The notes under the pieces are model-generated. The model saw nothing but the letters and a program-made list of their open reading frames with translations, made no database searches and was not told where the DNA came from. DNA of 10,705 nucleotides, taken from contig PUOZ01000244.1 of assembly GCA_003553165.1 (NCBI GenBank), positions 1-10,705 on the forward strand, read 5' to 3'. Position numbers and translations under genes: made by a program. Shown piece by piece: positions 7,014 through 10,705 of the stretch. This DNA comes from Thioalkalivibrio sp. (GTDB lineage Bacteria; Pseudomonadota; Gammaproteobacteria; Ectothiorhodospirales; Ectothiorhodospiraceae). How positions within the stretch are numbered: position 1 is the first letter of the stretch; every line of letters starts with the position of its first letter.

Positions 7014-8299
7014 TCGGGAGCGCCGGCAGGCAAGGCACGGTGATCCGCGACCCGGTCCACGGCGATATCGAGCTGGGACGACTGGAGATGGCGGTACTCG
7101 ATCTGCCCGCGGTCCAGCGGCTGCGCGGGATCAAGCAGCTGGGCACAGCGAGTTACGTCTATCCGGGTGCGCTGCATACCCGCTTCGATCACTCGCTCGG
7201 TGCCTGCGCACTGGCGCACCGCATGATCGAAGGACTGCGCAGGTCCGGTACGCCGGTATCGGCCGAGCTGGAGGAATGGATTGGCGTCGGGGCCCTGCTG
7301 CATGACGTCACCCACGTGCCCTTCGGTCACACCCTCGAGGACGAGCGCCGCCTGTTTCCGCGTCACGACAAGGGAACCCGGCTGGTCCGCATGCTCGACG
7401 GGGAGCTCGGCGAGGCACTGGACCGGCTGGGGATCGGCAGCCCGGTGGCCGGGCTGCTGGGGGCCGCAGCCAACGACCTGCCAGCCTGGGCGCAAGAGGT
7501 GATCGCCAGCACGTTGGACGCCGACCTGCTCGACTACCTGCGCCGGGACAGTTATTTCACCGGACTGGCGCAGGATTACGACGACCGGGTGTTCCGGTAT
7601 TTCTCGGTCGCAGACGACCATCTGGCGCTGCGCATGGTGAAGCACGGCATGGATCGGCCCGACGCCCGCTCGGAGGTCATCCAGCTCCTGCGCATGCGTT
7701 ACTTTCTGACCGAGCGCGTCTACTACCATCACACCAAGGTCGTCGCCGGCGCGATGATCTCGAAGGCGGTGGAGATCGCGCTCGACGCCGGCGCCCTGGC
7801 CGAGCAGGATCTCCTCTCCCTCAACGACTGGACCTTGCTCGATCGCCTCGAGCACGCCGCCCCCGCCTCTGCCGCTCGGCTCGCCAGGCGCCTGCGCCGG
7901 CGAGATCTGCTCAAGCGGGGCTACGTCGTCTCCGCGGGCAGCGTCGGACCGGAGGACCGTGCGGTGCTCGTTCGCCGCTATCACGAGTCGCGCGAGGAGC
8001 GCGCCCGTGCGGAGAGCGAGTTGGCTGCGGGCCTGGGTCTTTCGCCGGAGGACATCATCGTCTACTGCCCGGCCCTGAGCGTGATGAAGGAGGCGGGCGC
8101 CTGGGTGGAGACCGCGTCCGGTCTGCGACGGCTGAACGACCCGCAGAGCATCGCCTTCGCCGAGATTCAGGCGATCGAGGCACGCTATGCGGGCCTCTGG
8201 CGCTTCTACGTTTTCGTGCCGGCGGCGTCCGTCGCCGTGGCGGGCCTGGCGGCGGAGATGTTTGGCCATCGCAGCGAGCACCAGGCGCCGCACCGCTGA
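7010..8299 (+). CDS. HD-domain phosphohydrolase (SAMHD1/COG1078-like)
   Basis: This is a predicted soluble cytoplasmic hydrolase of 429 residues. The ATG at 7010 overlaps the pump's stop (ATGA), and translation from it gives the family-typical opening TVIRDPVHGDIEL. The open frame extends further upstream inside the pump gene, but that part reads as a shadow. Metal-binding HD residues are present: His61 in RFDHS, His98-Asp99 in LLHDVTH, and Asp172 in DADLLDY. His107 and the His119-Asp120 pair match SAMHD1 active-site positions (HE in SAMHD1). RDPVHG and the HTRFDHSLG block are shared with dNTP triphosphohydrolase-like proteins. No signal peptide or membrane segment is evident. The length fits a catalytic HD core plus a C-terminal domain with a charged stretch near 325-338. 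dNTP hydrolysis is plausible, but other nucleotide substrates are equally possible. Its place in an envelope-transport operon is unusual. Confidence 0.9.
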   Translation: MIGSAGRQGTVIRDPVHGDIELGRLEMAVLDLPAVQRLRGIKQLGTASYVYPGALHTRFDHSLGACALAHRMIEGLRRSGTPVSAELEEWIGVGALLHDVTHVPFGHTLEDERRLFPRHDKGTRLVRMLDGELGEALDRLGIGSPVAGLLGAAANDLPAWAQEVIASTLDADLLDYLRRDSYFTGLAQDYDDRVFRYFSVADDHLALRMVKHGMDRPDARSEVIQLLRMRYFLTERVYYHHTKVVAGAMISKAVEIALDAGALAEQDLLSLNDWTLLDRLEHAAPASAARLARRLRRRDLLKRGYVVSAGSVGPEDRAVLVRRYHESREERARAESELAAGLGLSPEDIIVYCPALSVMKEAGAWVETASGLRRLNDPQSIAFAEIQAIEARYAGLWRFYVFVPAASVAVAGLAAEMFGHRSEHQAPHR

Positions 8300-8650
8300 A
8301 ACCGTACCCGTTGGTGCACGCATGTCTTGTTCAGGGGGCGGCAGCGGGATTGCCGGGACAGTGCGCGCACCGCCCTCGCCGCGCGTTTTCAGGGTCGGCG
8401 CACGGACGCTTCCCTCGCTGTCGATCGCTACGCTGCAGGAACAGACTAGAATCAGGTAGGGGACGCTCGTTTTCGACCTGAGAACGCGCTGTCCAGTCCG
8501 GAGCGGCGGCCGTCGCGCGCGAACAGGGCGAGGCTTGGCTGCACCCCGTGTGCGTGGACAGGGGCCTGGAACATCCGACAGGGCTTCTTTGCCCCCACGG
8601 CACCGAGGACCGGACATTCACCGAGGGTTCGAGATCATGGAGGCAGGGAC
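8300..8650. other. Intergenic region before the royal-jelly-like gene
   Basis: No gene is supported here; the open frames crossing it have shadow-like composition. A perfect 10-bp palindrome GTGCGCGCAC lies at 8361-8370. TAGAAT at 8447-8452 matches five of six -10 bases, but no good -35 is found 16-18 bp upstream, so the promoter is weakly supported. An imperfect leader hairpin pairs 8553-8557 with 8595-8599 and 8562-8565 with 8591-8594. No convincing intrinsic terminator with a T-run was seen after the HD gene. GGAGG at 8639-8643, seven bases before the ATG at 8651, is a strong ribosome binding site. Confidence 0.5.
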
Positions 8651-9949
8651 ATGCTGAAGACACGACTTGCGGGATTGCCGGCTCTGTTGCCGGTGCTGAT
8701 GCTCTTGCTGGCGGGCCCGGTACACGCCCAGACCGGAATCGATGCGGTCGCGGAGGAGGGCACGTTGCCCGCTGCGACCGGGAACGGCGAGGCGGTCGCT
8801 GAGGCCGATGGCCTGCCCGTCGAAAACGGGGCGGAGGCCATGGCGGAGGATGAGGCGCCGTTGCCCACTGCAAACGGGGCAGAGGCCGTTGCGGACGACG
8901 AGGAGGCGGTACCGGCCGGGAACGGGATCGAGGTCGTCGCAGAAGTCGCCAAGGGGCCGGGTAATATCACCGTGACGCCAGACGGACGGATCCTGATCAG
9001 CTTGCACCAGTTCTTCGGGACGGAGATGCGGGTGGCCGAGGTCATGCCCGACGGTGCGCTGGTGCCCTTTCCGGACGCGTGGTGGGCCGTCGGGTTCCAG
9101 TCCCGGCTCGCCCTGAACAGTGTTCTGGGCATCCAGTCGGACGCCCGTGGGGTGGTCTGGATGCTGGACAACGGCATGCGCGACGGCGTGATCCCCAAGC
9201 TGGTGGGCTGGGACACGCAGTCGAATCGCCTGGAGCGGCTGATCACGCTGCCCAGGCCGGTTACCGCGGAGGATTCCTTCGTCAACGATCTCGCCGTGGA
9301 CCGGGATCACGATGCCATCTACATCGCGGACCCCGCCGGGGGCAACAATGCGGCCCTGATCGTCGTGGATCTCAAGACCGGGGCATCGCGCCGGGTCCTC
9401 GAGGGTCACCAGAGCGTCGTTCCCGAGGACACGGACCTCGTCATCGACGACCGGGCCGTCGAGATCCGTCAACCGGACGGATCGACCGTCCGCCCGCGCG
9501 TGGGGGTCAATCCGATTGTTCTCGATCACGACAACGAGTGGCTCTACTTCGGGCCGATGCATGGCACCAGCCTTTATCGCATCCGGACCGCACACCTGCG
9601 CGATCCTATCCTGGACCGGGAAGACCGCCTCGCGGGCGTCGTGGAACGCCATGGCGACAAGGTGATCTCGGATGGCAGTTCCATGGACCGGGACGGCAAC
9701 GTCTACATCAGCGACCTGGCGGGCAGCGCCGTCGGCGTCACGGATCCCGACGGTGGCTACCGGCAACTCGTCAGCGACTCCCGCCTCGCCTGGCCCGACG
9801 CGTTCAGCTTCGGACCCGACGGCATGCTCTACGGGGTCGCGAATCAGCTGCACCGGAGCGCGACGCTCAATGCCGGAACGGACGAGACGCAACCGCCGTT
9901 CCTGATCTTCAGGGTGACTCCCCTGGCCGACGGGGTGGTGGGACGGTAG
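8651..9949 (+). CDS. Secreted major royal jelly protein/yellow-like beta-propeller
   Basis: This is an exported protein of 432 residues. The signal peptide has a hydrophobic core at 8-21 and a likely cut after HAQ/VHA near 26. Residues 29-92 form an acidic, Ala-rich, imperfect repeat tract of about 16-residue units. From about 92 on, the protein matches the bacterial MRJP/yellow family (often annotated L-dopachrome tautomerase-related, or SMP-30-like). It has PGNITVTPDGRI, SLHQFF, LGIQSD, WMLDNG, SFVNDLAVDR, IYIADPAGG, VPEDTDLVID and a C-terminal SDGSSMDRDGNVYISDL strand pair. These suggest a six-bladed propeller in the periplasm or outside the cell; enzymatic activity is unproven in most bacterial members. 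The start is set by GGAGG seven bases upstream. It is separated by 351 bp from the operon and converges on the methyltransferase, so it is probably its own unit. Confidence 0.87.
   Translation: MLKTRLAGLPALLPVLMLLLAGPVHAQTGIDAVAEEGTLPAATGNGEAVAEADGLPVENGAEAMAEDEAPLPTANGAEAVADDEEAVPAGNGIEVVAEVAKGPGNITVTPDGRILISLHQFFGTEMRVAEVMPDGALVPFPDAWWAVGFQSRLALNSVLGIQSDARGVVWMLDNGMRDGVIPKLVGWDTQSNRLERLITLPRPVTAEDSFVNDLAVDRDHDAIYIADPAGGNNAALIVVDLKTGASRRVLEGHQSVVPEDTDLVIDDRAVEIRQPDGSTVRPRVGVNPIVLDHDNEWLYFGPMHGTSLYRIRTAHLRDPILDREDRLAGVVERHGDKVISDGSSMDRDGNVYISDLAGSAVGVTDPDGGYRQLVSDSRLAWPDAFSFGPDGMLYGVANQLHRSATLNAGTDETQPPFLIFRVTPLADGVVGR
8735..8925 (+). repeat. In-frame degenerate tandem repeat in the royal-jelly-like gene
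   Basis: Five imperfect units follow the signal peptide: GIDAVAEE, GEAVAEAD, GAEAMAED, GAEAVADD and GIEVVAEV, the last starting the propeller domain. The Asn-Gly starts fall at residues 45, 59, 75 and 91, i.e. spacing of 14, 16 and 16. The DNA repeats too: AACGGGGC(G/A)GAGGCC occurs at 8825 and again at 8873, exactly 48 bp apart. All spacings keep the frame. This looks like duplication of the domain's first strand followed by divergence. Confidence 0.75.
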
Positions 9950-9988
9950 ACCCGGCGACGTTCTGCCGGAACGAGACCACCGGCCCCG

Positions 9989-10059
9989 CGTAGGAGCGAC
10001 CTCTGGTCGCGATCCCGGCCGCGACCCCCGGCTTATCGCGGCCGGAGGCCGCTCCTACG
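9989..10059. repeat. Inverted pair of REP-like elements (BIME-type)
   Basis: The left unit begins GTAGGAGC at 9990 and holds a perfect hairpin, GCGACC-TCT-GGTCGC (9996-10010). The right unit is its near mirror image, with GCGGCC-GGA-GGCCGC (10038-10052) ending GCTCCTAC at 10058. The outer arms (9989-9997 and 10051-10059) and the inner CGCGAT/ATCGCG (10008-10013 and 10035-10040) are also exact complements. GTAG-led hairpins are the hallmark of REP elements mobilised by RAYT transposases (TnpA-REP); no RAYT gene is in the window. Lying between convergent genes, it may help end or protect transcripts from both sides. Confidence 0.82.
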
Positions 10060-10074
10060 GAGCCAGAACCCGCG

Positions 10075-10095
10075 GGAGCGCGCCTTGCGCGCGAA
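10075..10095 (+). repeat. Third REP-like unit
   Basis: GGAGCGCGCCTTGCGCGCGAA carries a perfect stem, GCGCGC-CTT-GCGCGC (10078-10092). It has the same GGAGCG...CGCGA frame as the left unit of the pair 66 bp upstream, but a different stem sequence. It resembles the GGGAGCGGGCTTGCCCGCGAA type of pseudomonad REP. It lacks the GTAG lead, having GCGG instead, so it may be a decayed or different-class unit. Confidence 0.6.
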
Positions 10096-10144
10096 GGGAT
10101 TCCCTGCGCAGCTTCCGGGATAATCAGGTTCGCTGTTGCTGCCT

Positions 10145-10705
10145 TTACGCACCGAACCTCTTGCGGGCCAGGGTCAGGCCGTCGCCGATCGGCACCAGGG
10201 ACAGATCGATGCGTTCGTCCTCGTGCAAGTTTTGGTTGAAGTCGCGGATCGCCTGGGTATCGGCATCCTGCTCCAAGGGATCCGCGACCCGGCCGGACCA
10301 GAGCGTATTGTCGATCAGGACGATCCCGCCGGGGCGCAGCAGGGCGAGGCAGTGTTCGAAATAGGCCGAATAGGCGGTCTTGTCCGCATCGATGAAGGCC
10401 AGGTCAAAGGTCCCCTCGGCGCCCTGGGCCCGCAGTTGGGTCAGCGTTTCCAGTGCGGGGCGCAGTTCCAGGCGGATTCGGCCGGCAACTCCCGCCTGTT
10501 CCCAGTAGCCGCGCGCGATGTCGGTCCATTCACGGCTCACGTCACAGGTGACCACCTCACCGTCAGCGGGAAGCGCCAGGGCCATCACCAGCGAACTGTA
10601 GCCCGTGAAGGTACCGATCTCGAGGAACCGCCGGGCCCCGATCGCACCCGCCAGCCAGGCCATGAACTGCCCCTGCTCCGGCGCGATCTGGAAACGCGCC
10701 TCGGG
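10145..10705 (-). CDS. Class I SAM-dependent O-methyltransferase (partial, 5' end off window)
   Basis: The gene runs off the right edge; 186 C-terminal residues are visible, against about 220 in full members, so roughly 30-35 are missing. The internal Met at 10663 is not the start: the frame continues to the edge with the conserved QIAPEQGQF block. It belongs to the caffeoyl-CoA/catechol O-methyltransferase type (Methyltransf_3). Numbering from the first visible residue, SAM motif I is LEIGTFTGYSS (28-38) and Asp55 is the likely ribose-binding acid. Metal ligands are Asp106 in FIDADK and Asp132-Asn133 in IDNTLW. It would transfer a methyl group from SAM to a hydroxyl, with Mg2+ or a similar metal, in the cytoplasm. 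Bacterial members are often promiscuous towards catechols and the acceptor is unknown. It converges on the royal-jelly-like gene across a 195-bp gap holding the REP elements. Confidence 0.93.
   Translation of the reverse strand, partial: PEARFQIAPEQGQFMAWLAGAIGARRFLEIGTFTGYSSLVMALALPADGEVVTCDVSREWTDIARGYWEQAGVAGRIRLELRPALETLTQLRAQGAEGTFDLAFIDADKTAYSAYFEHCLALLRPGGIVLIDNTLWSGRVADPLEQDADTQAIRDFNQNLHEDERIDLSLVPIGDGLTLARKRFGA

Noticed and set aside
8500..8523. Possible degenerate REP-like unit (GGAGCGGC...GCGCGCGAA)
   Set aside because: It has the general look of the units near 10000 but the stem pairs poorly, so chance in GC-rich DNA is as likely.
8581..8594. GGGC-TTCTTT-GCCC hairpin as a terminator
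   Set aside because: The stem is only four pairs and no T-run follows; it lies in the leader of the next gene.
8331..8873. 180-codon minus-strand frame covering the 8300-8650 gap
   Set aside because: Pro/Arg/Ser-rich, shadow-like composition, overlaps the signal peptide of a well-supported gene, and resembles no family.

Overview
This GC-rich window looks chromosomal and comes from a proteobacterium, most likely a gammaproteobacterium. The reasons are the DUF1302/DUF1329 outer-envelope proteins, the RND/MMPL exporter, and a GTAGGAGC-type REP (repetitive extragenic palindrome) cluster typical of pseudomonad-like and related gammaproteobacterial genomes. The genus cannot be named from the sequence alone. 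No insertion sequence, phage gene, CRISPR array, tRNA or rRNA was seen.

Layout: positions 1-340 are a leader or intergenic region with a plausible sigma-70 promoter and three copies of the octamer AACGGCAG, two of them forming an inverted repeat. Positions 341-8299 hold five tightly packed plus-strand genes: a DUF1302 outer-membrane beta-barrel, a DUF1329 periplasmic protein, a YCF48-like Asp-box beta-propeller, a 12-TM RND/MMPL transporter, and an HD-domain phosphohydrolase of the SAMHD1/COG1078 type. Gaps are 32 and 21 bp, followed by two 4-bp start/stop overlaps (TTGA and ATGA), so this reads as one operon. A gap of about 350 bp follows. Then comes a secreted protein related to major royal jelly protein/yellow (8651-9949), with an unusual repeat tract inserted behind its signal peptide. 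It converges on a class I SAM-dependent O-methyltransferase on the minus strand that runs off the right edge (10145-10705). The convergent gap holds a pair of inverted REP units and a third related unit.

How the genes may work together: the first four gene products cover every envelope compartment. The RND pump is in the inner membrane, the propeller and the DUF1329 protein (thought to have a LolA-like fold) are in the periplasm, and the DUF1302 barrel is in the outer membrane. This gene set recurs in proteobacteria, but its substrate is not settled. The best inference is a trans-envelope route for a hydrophobic or lipid-like molecule. The fifth gene, a predicted cytoplasmic nucleotide phosphohydrolase locked to the pump gene by an ATGA overlap, is the least expected member and the most interesting lead. 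The last two genes appear to be separate units.
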